Shown: positions 17,330 through 26,282 of the stretch, one piece after another | Layout of the letters: each line of letters opens with the position of its first letter | How positions within the stretch are numbered: the first letter of the stretch is position 1 | Origin: Candidatus Indicimonas acetifermentans | Lineage (GTDB): Bacteria > Gemmatimonadota > Gemmatimonadetes > Palauibacterales > KS3-K002 | Direction of reading: 5' to 3' | DNA length: 42,300 nt | Assembly: GCA_947581815.1 (NCBI GenBank) | Contig: CANPVX010000004.1 | Coordinates: forward strand, 1-42,300 | Position numbers and translations under genes: made by a program | The notes under the pieces: generated by a model | Databases searched by the model: none | Told to the model about the DNA's origin: nothing | What the model saw: the letters and a program-made list of their open reading frames with translations, nothing else

Positions 17330-18840
17330 GCGCGAACGAGGGGTACATCCTCACCTGCCGTGCCAGCGCTCAGGCGTTGGGAGGCTTGGAGGAGTCGCTG
17401 TCCGAGGCGGGCTACACCGTCCGAGGCGTCGAAAAGGGCGCGGAGGTCGTCAGTCATGTCACGGGCCAGGAACCCGATCTGGTCGTGATCGACGATTCGG
17501 TGAGCGACGCGGAGCCGCTGGAGATCATCAAGGAACTCCGCCACCGTCCGGGCTCGCGCTACATACCGCTGGTCCTCATCTCTTCCGAGAGCCCGGGGGA
17601 AACCGCGGCGAAAGCGATCCAGGCGGGCGCGTCGGATTACATACGGAAGCCTTTCGACCTCGATGAGGCGCTGGCGCGCATCCACGCACACGTGGCCCGC
17701 GGTCGCCTCATCAGGGAGGCGAAGCGCGAAGCGGACACGCGGGGGATCGTGCTCGATGTAGTTCGGGATGTTACCGCGAGCCTCTCGAGCACGGAGATCT
17801 TCCACATCCTGGTACGCCGAGTCTCGCGCGTGTTTCAGATCCGCCGCTGCTCGATGATACTGGTGAACGAATCCGGCGACCGGGGGACCGTCGTTGCAGC
17901 CCACGATGATCCGAGCATCAACGCGCTGAGCATCGATCTCGGTCGCTATCCGGAGATCCGGCAGGCGACCGAGACGGGTGCGCCGGTACTGGTGAAGAAC
18001 TTGAAAGGGTCGGCGCTGTTCGAGCAGATTCGGCCGTTATGGGAGACGGAGAAGATCGCAGTCGACGTTCAATCGATCGTTGCCGTGCCGTTCAGCTTCG
18101 ACAAAGGGCGCTCTGGCGTCTTTTTCCTGCGCTCGAGCCCGGATGAACCGTCGCTCGATGAGGCAGCCGTCAAGCTCGCTTCTGATATCGTTCAGGGTGC
18201 GGTGAGGGCGCTCAACACGGCGGCGACGTTCGAGAATGTGCTCTCGCACCAGGAACAGCTCGAGTTGATGGCCAAGACCGACGAGTTGACCGGCTGCCTC
18301 TCGCGCCGCTTCCTGATGGAGAAGCTGGAAAACGAATTGGAACGTGCAGCACGCTACGAGCGACTGCTCGGGCTGGTGATGTTCGATATCGATGACTTCA
18401 AGAGCTTGAACGACACACACGGCCACACGACGGGGGACGCAGCGCTGCGCGCGGTGGGCGAAGTGCTGCGGCGGTCCCTGCGAACCGCGGACTTCGTTGG
18501 TCGTTACGGCGGGGACGAGTTCGTGCTGGTCTTGCCCGAGACAAGCGCTGCAGGTACGCACCGGCTGGCGGAGCGAATTCGAAACGGAATAAGCAGGCGG
18601 CTGTGGGAGCTGCGGGGCGGCAAGATGCGCCTAACTATTAGCGGCGGCGTCGCCGGTTTCCCAGAGGTCGGGATTGTCACCCCGGAGGACTTGATCGACC
18701 GGGCTGACCAGGCGCTCTACGAAGCCAAGGCTGCTGGGAGAAACAAAGTGTTCCGTCGACGGAGCGACGGCCGGACGGTGACGGCTGAGTCGCTGCCTGA
18801 CACCGAGTCGGATGCGACGGATATGGAGATCGATCGCTAG
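17326..18840 (+). CDS. Diguanylate cyclase with receiver-like, GAF and GGDEF domains
   Basis: Receiver-like N-terminus (PDLVVIDDSVSD, ASDYIRKPFD), GAF-like middle, FVGRYGGDEFVLVLPE; I-site RTAD 5 residues upstream of GGDEF. Overlaps the upstream stop (ATGA). Confidence 0.93.
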   Translation: MSANEGYILTCRASAQALGGLEESLSEAGYTVRGVEKGAEVVSHVTGQEPDLVVIDDSVSDAEPLEIIKELRHRPGSRYIPLVLISSESPGETAAKAIQAGASDYIRKPFDLDEALARIHAHVARGRLIREAKREADTRGIVLDVVRDVTASLSSTEIFHILVRRVSRVFQIRRCSMILVNESGDRGTVVAAHDDPSINALSIDLGRYPEIRQATETGAPVLVKNLKGSALFEQIRPLWETEKIAVDVQSIVAVPFSFDKGRSGVFFLRSSPDEPSLDEAAVKLASDIVQGAVRALNTAATFENVLSHQEQLELMAKTDELTGCLSRRFLMEKLENELERAARYERLLGLVMFDIDDFKSLNDTHGHTTGDAALRAVGEVLRRSLRTADFVGRYGGDEFVLVLPETSAAGTHRLAERIRNGISRRLWELRGGKMRLTISGGVAGFPEVGIVTPEDLIDRADQALYEAKAAGRNKVFRRRSDGRTVTAESLPDTESDATDMEIDR

Positions 18841-19768
18841 CAACAGGACGCTCAGCGCCGTGCCCGGGCTGGCGGTGGGTCACGCCAGCGACCCCGAGGC
18901 AGCCACCGGTTGCACTGTGGTCCTGGGTCCGTTCAGAGCCGCCGTCGACATCCGCGGCCTGGCGAGCGGAACCCGCCAGCTGGACTCACTCTCTCCATCA
19001 CATCTCACACCCAACGTAGATGCTCTTCTGTTGACCGGAGGGTCGGCGTACGGCCTCGCGGCGGCTGACGGCGTTGCGCGCTGGTTGGAGGAGCGAGGCC
19101 GGGGCTTCGCGACGCCCGCGGGCCCGGTGGCGATCGTTCCGACGGCGGTGGTCTACGATCTGACGACTGGCCGCGCCGATCGACGCCCCGACGCCGCCAT
19201 GGGCCGAGCTGCGTGTGAAACCGCCAGCCGAACCCCGGTCCGTGAGGGTCGGGTAGGAGTCGGGAGCGGCGCGACCGTGGGCAAGCTTCGGGGTGCGAGC
19301 AGCGCCATGCCGGGGGGTGTGGGCTGCTGGGCGGTGAGCTGTGGAGACCATCTCGTCGCCGCGCTCGTCGTGGTAAACGCGTTCGGCGATGTGCTGAGTG
19401 CCGACGGCGAGATCATCGCTGGCGCTCGAGGGGAGGATGGGGAGTTCATCGACACGCAGGCCTACCTGCGAGAGCACGATCCGCCGCCGAGATTCGCCGA
19501 GGAGGCCGGAGCCAACACAACCCTCGCCGTCGTTGCCACGGACTGGCCCCTCGATCGCACGGGGCTTCAGGCTGTGGCGCGCCAGGCGATGAACGCGATC
19601 GTGCGGCGTACAGCGCCCGCCAACACCCAGTTCGACGGGGACATCGTGTTCGCGGTCTCGACCGGGGAGCCCCAGGTGGCTAGGGGGCCCTCGGAGACGC
19701 TGAGGTTAGGGCTGTGTGCGGAGTGGGCCCTGGAGGAGGCCGTGGAGCGCGCGGTGACGGGGCGCTAG
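18812..19768 (+). CDS. P1 family peptidase (DmpA/L-aminopeptidase-D-esterase-like)
   Basis: AVPGLAVGHASDPEAATGCTVVLGP...LLTGGSAYGLAAADGVARWLEERG...; start uncertain because it overlaps the upstream gene. Confidence 0.88.
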   Translation: MRRIWRSIASNRTLSAVPGLAVGHASDPEAATGCTVVLGPFRAAVDIRGLASGTRQLDSLSPSHLTPNVDALLLTGGSAYGLAAADGVARWLEERGRGFATPAGPVAIVPTAVVYDLTTGRADRRPDAAMGRAACETASRTPVREGRVGVGSGATVGKLRGASSAMPGGVGCWAVSCGDHLVAALVVVNAFGDVLSADGEIIAGARGEDGEFIDTQAYLREHDPPPRFAEEAGANTTLAVVATDWPLDRTGLQAVARQAMNAIVRRTAPANTQFDGDIVFAVSTGEPQVARGPSETLRLGLCAEWALEEAVERAVTGR

Positions 19769-19849
19769 CTGGCGAAGGGCCCAGGCCGGCACCAGATTAG
19801 GGCGTCGGGGTAATTCTGGGGCGACGAAGCAAGAAGATGAGGAGGATGC

Positions 19850-20680
19850 TTGGACAAAGCCGCAGTCGACCCGGATAGTACGAGGTCGAGCGTCAGTTCG
19901 GGCGGGGGTAACGGACGCCCGGCCCGAGAGGTCGGCGTGTTGGTTCTTTTCGACGTAGACGGGACGCTGCTTCTGTCCGGGGGCGCAGGTCGATCTGCCT
20001 TGAAAACCGCTCTCGAGGCCGTCTATTCGGCCGCGGGTCCCGTGGAGAGTTACGACTTCCACGGTAAGACCGATCCCCAGATCGTGGTTGAGCTGTTGAG
20101 CGCGATCGGGCGGAATCCTGCCGATATCCGCGAACGCCTGCCCACGCTGTGGCCGGTCTATCTGGCAGCGCTCAAGGAGGAGCTGGGGCGGCGCGTCCGT
20201 GAGGGTCTGGCGATGGCGCTACCGGGGGTCGGCGATCTGCTGGCGGGGCTGGAGGGTACTCGCGGGGTGTCGCTCGGCCTGCTGACCGGCAACATAGCGC
20301 CGGCGGCCGAGCTGAAGCTTGCTGCAGCGGGCGTCGAAGCGCGCTTCGAGTTCGGCGGTTACGGATCGGACTCGGAATCGCGCAACGAGATCGCGCGTAT
20401 CGCGGTGGAGCGGGCGCGGGCGCTCGATGGCCGGTGGGGCGAAGCTCACACGGTGGTGATCGGCGATACTCCTAGGGATGTCGAAGCGGCGCGGGCGATC
20501 AGCGCCCGGGCGGTGATGGTGGCCACGGGGCGGCATTCGACGGGCGATCTGGCAGCGGCCGGAGCGGATGTGGTCTTCGAAGACTTCAGAGAAACGGAAG
20601 CGGTCTTGAGCTGTCTGTTAGGCGGCAACGGGAGCGCTCCGGGCGCCGGGGCGTCCGGCGGCGAGGGGCCCGGGGCATGA
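19850..20680 (+). CDS. HAD-superfamily hydrolase (phosphoglycolate-phosphatase-like)
   Basis: TTG start with SD GAGGAGG; VLVLFDVDGTLL, GLLTGNIAP, IGDTPRDVEAAR motifs. Confidence 0.87.
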   Translation: MDKAAVDPDSTRSSVSSGGGNGRPAREVGVLVLFDVDGTLLLSGGAGRSALKTALEAVYSAAGPVESYDFHGKTDPQIVVELLSAIGRNPADIRERLPTLWPVYLAALKEELGRRVREGLAMALPGVGDLLAGLEGTRGVSLGLLTGNIAPAAELKLAAAGVEARFEFGGYGSDSESRNEIARIAVERARALDGRWGEAHTVVIGDTPRDVEAARAISARAVMVATGRHSTGDLAAAGADVVFEDFRETEAVLSCLLGGNGSAPGAGASGGEGPGA

Positions 20681-22173
20681 GCTTCGAGGGGATCTTCGAC
20701 GTCGTGATCGAGGGCGCGGGCACGGAGCGCGGCGCGAAAGTGCTCACGGCTCCCGAGGGGTTCTACGTCAACCATCACGAGATTCCTTACCCGACCCTGC
20801 TCGGCGTGGCCTTGCGGGGTTCCATCCTGCTGGTGGTTGGGACGCAAGCGGCGATGGCGCTGCGAGGCTCGCGCGACGGGCTGGCCACGCTGGCGGCCGA
20901 GCTGAGAGGCCATGCGGACCTGAACCACCTCGCTCTGCAGGACCGCGAGTCGTTAGAGGGCGAGCGCGTCGTGTTCGCCACACCCGTAGCGGTATCGGGG
21001 CTGGTGGATATGGAGCGCATTAAGGGAATGCCCCTGGTCGTGGTGACCGACTCGGCGCTCCACGTTCTGGAGCGCGGGGGTCGCCAGTACCGCCTCGCCT
21101 GGGACGTCTTCAACAAGGTCGATGTCGCGAAAGCGAAGTTCGGGCAGGTCCTGCGCGTTGGAGCTGGGACCACCAAACTGGAGTTGCTCTATCTCACCGA
21201 TGCTCAGGTCCAGACGATCCGCGGAATGGCCGCGAGGCACTCCGGGACGCTGCTCGGGGTTTCCGAGTCGGCGCAGGCCGCCGCACGTGCCGCAGAGGCC
21301 CCGGCTTCGCCTAGAGTCGAAACTGCCAGCGATACCAGCAAAACCGCCGTGGGGGTGCAGGGGGTGCAGGGGGTGCAGGGGTTGGGAGAGGTCGGGGACT
21401 TGGCTCGCCGCTTCCTCGTGCCGGAGTTCGAGCTGTCGCTGGGAGCCACGGGAAGCGGCTCCGATCGCCCACTCGGGGCGAAGGTCGAGAGGCTTCAGCT
21501 GTCCCCGGTTCTTCCGGTTGGTTTCCTGGAGGAACACCTGCGGGAGCTGAGAACCGTCTACGAGGGAGCGCTCGTCAAGCGCAAGAGGGAAGCGGCTGCG
21601 TCGACGGAACTGGCGGCGGCGGCGGCGGCTCTGGACGGCCGGTCGCTCCTGGAGGACGTGCGGGAGAACGTGAGGGTGGTGACTGAGGCGACTTTGCGCG
21701 CCTACGAAAGACAGGCGCGGCGTATCGCTGCCAACCGACGCATTCCGTGGCGTAAAGCGCGCAAGAAGCACATGCTGGGCCAGCGAGAAACCGGGGGACT
21801 GCAGAACCGGCTGGCCCGTGGGATCACGGGTCTGGAAAAAGCGTCAGACAGCGTGAGCGCGTCGGCGGAGGCCGTTCAGGCGGCCGCGGAGGCCGGTGGC
21901 CCGGAGCTGACGCAAGCTTACGAGGGGTGGCACGCTAGCCTGCGCGAGCTGGATCAGGCCTATGCGGTCGGCTGGACGGAGTTGAGCCGCGAGGTGATCG
22001 CGGTATGGCAGGACACGTTTCTGCCCAAGTTGACGCGCCTGGGCGGTGAACGGCGCAGTTTGCTGCCTCGGCCCGTCAGAGCGGCGATGCTATTCTTCTT
22101 CTTTCTTTTTGTGGCCTTCGTCGTCTACCTCATCGTTACGGGGCAACTTTCGAACTTTATCGAGTTCCAGTAG
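20677..22173 (+). CDS. Hypothetical protein with C-terminal TM anchor
   Basis: MSFEGIFDVVIEGAGTERGAKVL...; terminal segment AAMLFFFFLFVAFVVYLIVTG; ATGA overlap with the HAD gene. Confidence 0.8.
   Translation: MSFEGIFDVVIEGAGTERGAKVLTAPEGFYVNHHEIPYPTLLGVALRGSILLVVGTQAAMALRGSRDGLATLAAELRGHADLNHLALQDRESLEGERVVFATPVAVSGLVDMERIKGMPLVVVTDSALHVLERGGRQYRLAWDVFNKVDVAKAKFGQVLRVGAGTTKLELLYLTDAQVQTIRGMAARHSGTLLGVSESAQAAARAAEAPASPRVETASDTSKTAVGVQGVQGVQGLGEVGDLARRFLVPEFELSLGATGSGSDRPLGAKVERLQLSPVLPVGFLEEHLRELRTVYEGALVKRKREAAASTELAAAAAALDGRSLLEDVRENVRVVTEATLRAYERQARRIAANRRIPWRKARKKHMLGQRETGGLQNRLARGITGLEKASDSVSASAEAVQAAAEAGGPELTQAYEGWHASLRELDQAYAVGWTELSREVIAVWQDTFLPKLTRLGGERRSLLPRPVRAAMLFFFFLFVAFVVYLIVTGQLSNFIEFQ
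21351..21377 (+). repeat. Three perfect 9-bp repeats (gggggtgca)
   Basis: Direct reading; encodes GVQGVQGVQG within the 20677 gene. Confidence 0.92.
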
Positions 22174-22234
22174 TAGGAGTAGAACTGCCGCGAAATTCCC
22201 GGGTCTTCTTAGAGGTTGGAGGCAGCATACCATA

Positions 22235-22924
22235 ATGGCGAGCTCACAGTCGAAGTTTTACGGTACGCTTGGGATCATCGCCCTGGCAGGGGTCGCGCTG
22301 ATCGGGTATGTGGCTACGCGCGAAACCCCCGAGGCGACACTGGCGACCGCCGGGCCCCCGGGGGCTCCGCTAGCGATCGGCGAGCTCATCCCGTTGGATG
22401 TCGGCGTCACTAAGGGGTCTGAGGATGCTCCGGTCACCGTCGAGGAGTACGCCGATTATCAGTGTCCGTACTGCGGCATGGTGGCGCGTTTGACGGTCCC
22501 GACCCTAGTGGAGCGCTACGTCGACACGGGGAAAGTCCGTTATGTTTTTCTCGACTTCCCAGTCCACCCGGGCGACAAGTCGTACTTGGCTGCGGAGGCA
22601 GCTCGCTGCGCGGGCGATCAGGACGCCTACTGGGCGATGCACGATATGCTGTTCGGTCGGATTTCCGAGTGGTCGAGCCGGCGGGACCCTCGCCGGAAGT
22701 TCCGCGACTACGCGGAGGCAATCGGGCTTGATGGGGGCGCGCTTAAGGACTGCGTCAACTCCCGCAAGTATCGCGATGTGGTTCTGACCAATCGAACTCG
22801 GGGGGAGCAGCAAGCCGTGAACAGCACCCCCACGTTCTTCATCAACGGCCAGCGAGTGACGGGTGCCGTTGGCTTCGATCAGCTGGCGGAAGTAATCGAG
22901 GAAGAGTTGTCGAAGTCGCCGTGA
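22235..22924 (+). CDS. Membrane-anchored DsbA-family thiol:disulfide oxidoreductase
   Basis: MASSQSKFYGTLGIIALAGVALIGYV...YADYQCPYCGMVAR...STPTFFINGQRVTGAVGFDQL. Confidence 0.93.
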   Translation: MASSQSKFYGTLGIIALAGVALIGYVATRETPEATLATAGPPGAPLAIGELIPLDVGVTKGSEDAPVTVEEYADYQCPYCGMVARLTVPTLVERYVDTGKVRYVFLDFPVHPGDKSYLAAEAARCAGDQDAYWAMHDMLFGRISEWSSRRDPRRKFRDYAEAIGLDGGALKDCVNSRKYRDVVLTNRTRGEQQAVNSTPTFFINGQRVTGAVGFDQLAEVIEEELSKSP

Positions 22925-23409
22925 ATCGACGACATGCGGTAGCGGTTCTGGCGCTCCTCGGCTCGTTGGACGCGGCGTATCTGCTGCTGCACAAGTTGGG
23001 GTATATCGGCAGCCTGGTTTGCACGGTTGGCAGCGACAGCTGCAACGTCGTGAACACGTCGAGCTACTCCGCGATCTTTGGCATCCCGGTGGCTGGGATC
23101 GGGTTGCTGGGCTACGTCGTGATCCTCGCCTTGGCTGTCGTCGGTTCGGAGCCGAGCAGGCTGGCCGATGTCCGGGTGGACCTGCTGTTAGCCGTCCTGT
23201 CGGGTGGCGGAGTCGCGTTCTCCCTCTACCTTACCTACGCCTCTTTCTTTCACATAGGTACAGCCTGCCCCTGGTGTCTACTGTCTCTAACGCTGATCGT
23301 GGGCATCTTCGCGATCTCGCTCTGGGGAGTCCTCTTCAAAGGAGCGAGCGGGTCGGAAAGGGAAAGGGAGGAAAGGGAGGAAAGTGGGTCGAGCGCCGTG
23401 AGCGCCTGA
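22921..23409 (+). CDS. Vitamin K epoxide reductase (VKOR) family protein
   Basis: GTG start overlapping the DsbA stop; CTVGSDSCNVVNTSSYS and CPWC redox motifs, multi-TM. Confidence 0.92.
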   Translation: MNRRHAVAVLALLGSLDAAYLLLHKLGYIGSLVCTVGSDSCNVVNTSSYSAIFGIPVAGIGLLGYVVILALAVVGSEPSRLADVRVDLLLAVLSGGGVAFSLYLTYASFFHIGTACPWCLLSLTLIVGIFAISLWGVLFKGASGSEREREEREESGSSAVSA

Positions 23410-23432
23410 GGTATTTCAATCTCGCCTAACAA

Positions 23433-23474
23433 AGAGGGTAGGGCCCTGGGGGTCCTACCCTCTGCGCTTTTTTG
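23433..23474 (+). terminator. Rho-independent terminator after VKOR
   Basis: AGAGGGTAGG (23433-23442) / CCTACCCTCT (23454-23463) followed by GCGCTTTTTTG. Confidence 0.88.
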
Positions 23475-23487
23475 TTTCGACTCTGGT

Positions 23488-24354
23488 TCAGTGCATGCTC
23501 CAGAACCCCTCGAGAGCCATACCGTCTGGAGATTGACGCAGCTTCTCGAACGCGCGGTTCCGGATTTGGCGGATCCTCTCGCGGGTTACCCCTAGCAAGG
23601 AGCCGATCTCCTCTAGAGTCATCTCCTCGCCATCGTCAAGGCCATAGTACAGCACCAGGATCTTTCGCTCACGCTCCGTCAGGTACTTCGCGAACATCTG
23701 CTGGAGGAAGTTCCGGCGCGCCTGAGACTCGACATCCTCCTGGATGTCTGCCGTCTCCATTCCGGAGAACCGCTCTCCGAACGAGGCGCTATCTCGATCG
23801 GTGCGGTCGAGTGGTGCGTCCAGGCTGAGCTCCGCAGAGGCCACGCGGCGCAAAGCTCTGATCGTATCCACCGGCTCGCCCATTCGATTCGCGATCTCGC
23901 GATCCGTCGGCGAGCGGCCGAGCTGCTGCGTCAACGCCGTCTCGGTCCGCGAAAGCTTCACGAGGTTCGAGTTCTGGTTCAGCGGAATGCGCACCGACCG
24001 CGTCTGCTCGGCCAAAGCCTGTAGCACCGTCTGGCGGATCCACCACACCGCGTACGAGATGAACTTCACCCCTTTGTCGGGGTCGAATTTCTTCACCGCC
24101 TTGAGGAGGCCCTCGTTACCGATGCACACGAGCTCCGCCAAATTCAGCCCGCGGCCCTGATACTTCTTAACGTAGGAAATGACGAACCGCAGGTTCGCGG
24201 TCACCAGCCGTTCCGCGGCCTCCCGGTTGCCAGCCCGCGCCCTACGGGCGATCTGCCGCTCGGTCGCAGCGTCCTCAATGAGTGGATACTTCTCGACGTC
24301 GTGGAGGTACTGATCGAAGGAGTCTAGGGCTTTGGAACCGAAGAACATACGCAC
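23488..24354 (-). CDS. rpoD: RpoD/SigA-family RNA polymerase sigma factor (short, no region 1.1)
   Basis: TANLRFVISYVKKYQGRGLNLAELVCIGNEGLLKAVKKFDPDKGVKFISYAVWWIRQTVLQALAEQ; region 4 TLEEIGSLLGVTRERIRQIRNRAFEKLR. GTG 24354 or ATG 24348 start. Confidence 0.95.
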   Translation of the reverse strand: MRMFFGSKALDSFDQYLHDVEKYPLIEDAATERQIARRARAGNREAAERLVTANLRFVISYVKKYQGRGLNLAELVCIGNEGLLKAVKKFDPDKGVKFISYAVWWIRQTVLQALAEQTRSVRIPLNQNSNLVKLSRTETALTQQLGRSPTDREIANRMGEPVDTIRALRRVASAELSLDAPLDRTDRDSASFGERFSGMETADIQEDVESQARRNFLQQMFAKYLTERERKILVLYYGLDDGEEMTLEEIGSLLGVTRERIRQIRNRAFEKLRQSPDGMALEGFWSMH

Positions 24355-24384
24355 TCTGATCTATGGCAGCTCAGAATCTCGGAC

Positions 24385-24416
24385 AAAAAAAGCGCGAGCC
24401 GCCCAAGCGGTCTCGC
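24385..24416 (-). terminator. Intrinsic terminator (possible attenuator) upstream of the sigma-factor gene
   Basis: Minus strand GCGAGACCGC-TTGG-GCGGCTCGC-GC-TTTTTTT; 9 bp with one bulged A. Confidence 0.8.
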
Positions 24417-24517
24417 TGTGGCTGCACTATCTCACTCGAGTCTCAGGCGCCTCGCCAGCGAGCCTGGTCCGGCAGACTGCAGAAACGGATGATCTCAAGC
24501 TGATGGTAGCCAAGACC
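24385..24517 (-). ncRNA. Structured leader RNA or small RNA upstream of the sigma-factor gene
   Basis: Own promoter, closing stem (GGTCT+TGGCT with AGCCA+AGACC), internal stems GCTTGAG/CTCGAGT and CAGGCTCG-CTGG-CGAGGCGCCTG, ending at the terminator. Confidence 0.55.
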
Positions 24518-24521
24518 GCAT

Positions 24522-24550
24522 AGTATAACACGGGTTTCGCCGCCTGTAAA
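24522..24550 (-). promoter_or_regulatory. Sigma70-type promoter TTTACA-N17-TATACT
   Basis: -35 TTTACA at 24550-24545, 17-nt spacer, TGT-extended -10 TATACT at 24527-24522. Confidence 0.7.
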
Positions 24551-24596
24551 GGTAACGAGGCTGAAAACCGCACCGTTGCTGGGACTACGTTTGTTT

Positions 24597-25595
24597 CTAC
24601 CCCTCATCCGCGCCAGGAGTTTCCTTTCTCTCGTATCGCTCCTTACCCTCGATCGCTGCCAAAATGACCGCGCTCGGGGGTGCCTCGGGGCCGACGCACA
24701 GCGCGTACGGCGTCGCAGCCTCGATTTCGAGTAGCTCGAGTAGCAGCTCGCCGTTTGCTCGGCCGACTCCCGGGTCCAGCTGCCGGACGTGAGGCCGAAA
24801 GAGGCGCCGGCGGGCGAAGAGAGGCGGGGCCTGGGGTGTGATGACGAGGCGGCCTCTTTGGAAGAGCCAATGGGGACCCAGGCGGGCCAGGGTGATCCGG
24901 GCGGAGCGCACCGCCCCGAGGCGGCGGCCAAGGTGCGCTTCGATGGCTTGGCGCACGGAGCTCGGCAAACGGTCGGCTCCCGTCTCCCAGCGCGTGCGGG
25001 TACGCCCCGGCTGGGCCAGCGCCGCGAACCCGGCGCGGAGCGCGGAGTAAGCGAGCACTCCAAGTCGCGGGGCCCAGGGGAGCGGGATTAGGATCAGTAG
25101 CCCGGCGATCACGGCGGCGGCTTCCGGATAGACGAAGGCCAAGATCCCCAGAGCGGCGGCGAGGAACGTCTGAAGCGCCGTGATGATCCATGGGTGGGGT
25201 GAGGGAGCGGGGGTTCGGGCGGCGACCCGCAAGGCGAGGACGGTGAGCTGCACGAGGAGCGCGATCACGAAAGCAGCCAGCGCGCCACCCCATTGCACGC
25301 TGCGGGGGAGGCTGTCGAGGCCCACTGAGGCCAGGAGGCTCGCAGCCAGGGGGCGCGCCAGGGTGTGTAGGAGCGTCCAGGCAAGGTCGGTGAGCCTGGT
25401 GCTGGAAGCTAGCCACTCGAAGGCGAGGAGGCCCAGGAGGCTACCCCAGACGGCCGGCGTGGCGAGTCCGGCGAGCGATGCAGGTAGAGCGACCAGACCG
25501 AAATAGGCCGCCATTCCGGGCGCGGCGAGCCCTGCGTAGAGCGTCAGGCCGAGGGCGGCGGAGAGGGCAAAGAAGCTGAGGAAAATTGTTATCAA
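24597..25595 (-). CDS. Multi-TM membrane protein (DUF4126-like)
   Basis: MITIFLSFFALSAALGLTLYAGLAAPGMAAYFGLVALPASLAGL... hydrophobic segments. Confidence 0.75.
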   Translation of the reverse strand: MITIFLSFFALSAALGLTLYAGLAAPGMAAYFGLVALPASLAGLATPAVWGSLLGLLAFEWLASSTRLTDLAWTLLHTLARPLAASLLASVGLDSLPRSVQWGGALAAFVIALLVQLTVLALRVAARTPAPSPHPWIITALQTFLAAALGILAFVYPEAAAVIAGLLILIPLPWAPRLGVLAYSALRAGFAALAQPGRTRTRWETGADRLPSSVRQAIEAHLGRRLGAVRSARITLARLGPHWLFQRGRLVITPQAPPLFARRRLFRPHVRQLDPGVGRANGELLLELLEIEAATPYALCVGPEAPPSAVILAAIEGKERYERKETPGADEG

Positions 25596-25613
25596 GAGCG
25601 CGCTCTAGCGATT

Positions 25614-26243
25614 CTAGTGCCCAGTGCGGCCAGCGTCGATGGCCTCGAGGATGCGTGCCCTCAAGTCCTCGTAGGACCCGAGCTCGGCAAGGGACTGGCC
25701 GTTGAGCACAACGGTCGGCGTCCCCGTCGCGCCGGCGCTCACGGCTTCCAACCAGTTCGCCTCGACGGCCTCCAGCGCCGCCTTCGACTCGAAGCAGCGG
25801 GCGAACTCGCCTTTTTCCAGCCCGAGGTTCTCGGCATAAACGACCCAGAGTGAGCTGGGGACCGTTTCACCCCTCCATTCAGGCTGCCTCACGAAGAGGT
25901 AGTCGTGGTAGGCCCAGAACAGCCCGGCTTCGCCGGCGCACTGGGCGGCCTTGGCAGCGGCGGCGGCGTTCGGGTGAATCGTGGTGAGCGGGAAATAAAC
26001 GTAGCGCAATCGCAAGAATCCTGTCCCGATGAACTCGGCGACGAGAGCGGGTGTGACGGCGAGGGCGAAGTTTCGGCAAGCGGGGCACTCGAAATCGGAA
26101 TAGACGGTCATCTCGACCGGCGCCTCGGCCGCGCCCAGCAGTTTGAAGTCCTCCTGTGCGTTCGTGGCGCCGCCGAACCCAACGAGGAGCGCCAGGGCGC
26201 CGAGGCTGGACCGCAGGGTGCTCTGCATATTCACATTCGACAA
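25614..26243 (-). CDS. Secreted DsbA-family oxidoreductase
   Basis: Signal peptide, YSDFECPACRNFAL, GTPTVVLNGQS. Confidence 0.9.
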   Translation of the reverse strand: MSNVNMQSTLRSSLGALALLVGFGGATNAQEDFKLLGAAEAPVEMTVYSDFECPACRNFALAVTPALVAEFIGTGFLRLRYVYFPLTTIHPNAAAAAKAAQCAGEAGLFWAYHDYLFVRQPEWRGETVPSSLWVVYAENLGLEKGEFARCFESKAALEAVEANWLEAVSAGATGTPTVVLNGQSLAELGSYEDLRARILEAIDAGRTGH

Positions 26244-26282
26244 GCTATTCTTTCGCTGCGGGGCCGGTGAGACGCGTCGGTT

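Noticed and set aside
24443-25063. 206-aa minus-strand ORF crossing the sigma-factor leader
   Set aside because: Alternative frame of the 24597-25595 membrane protein running into the leader; no domain and overlaps a promoter.
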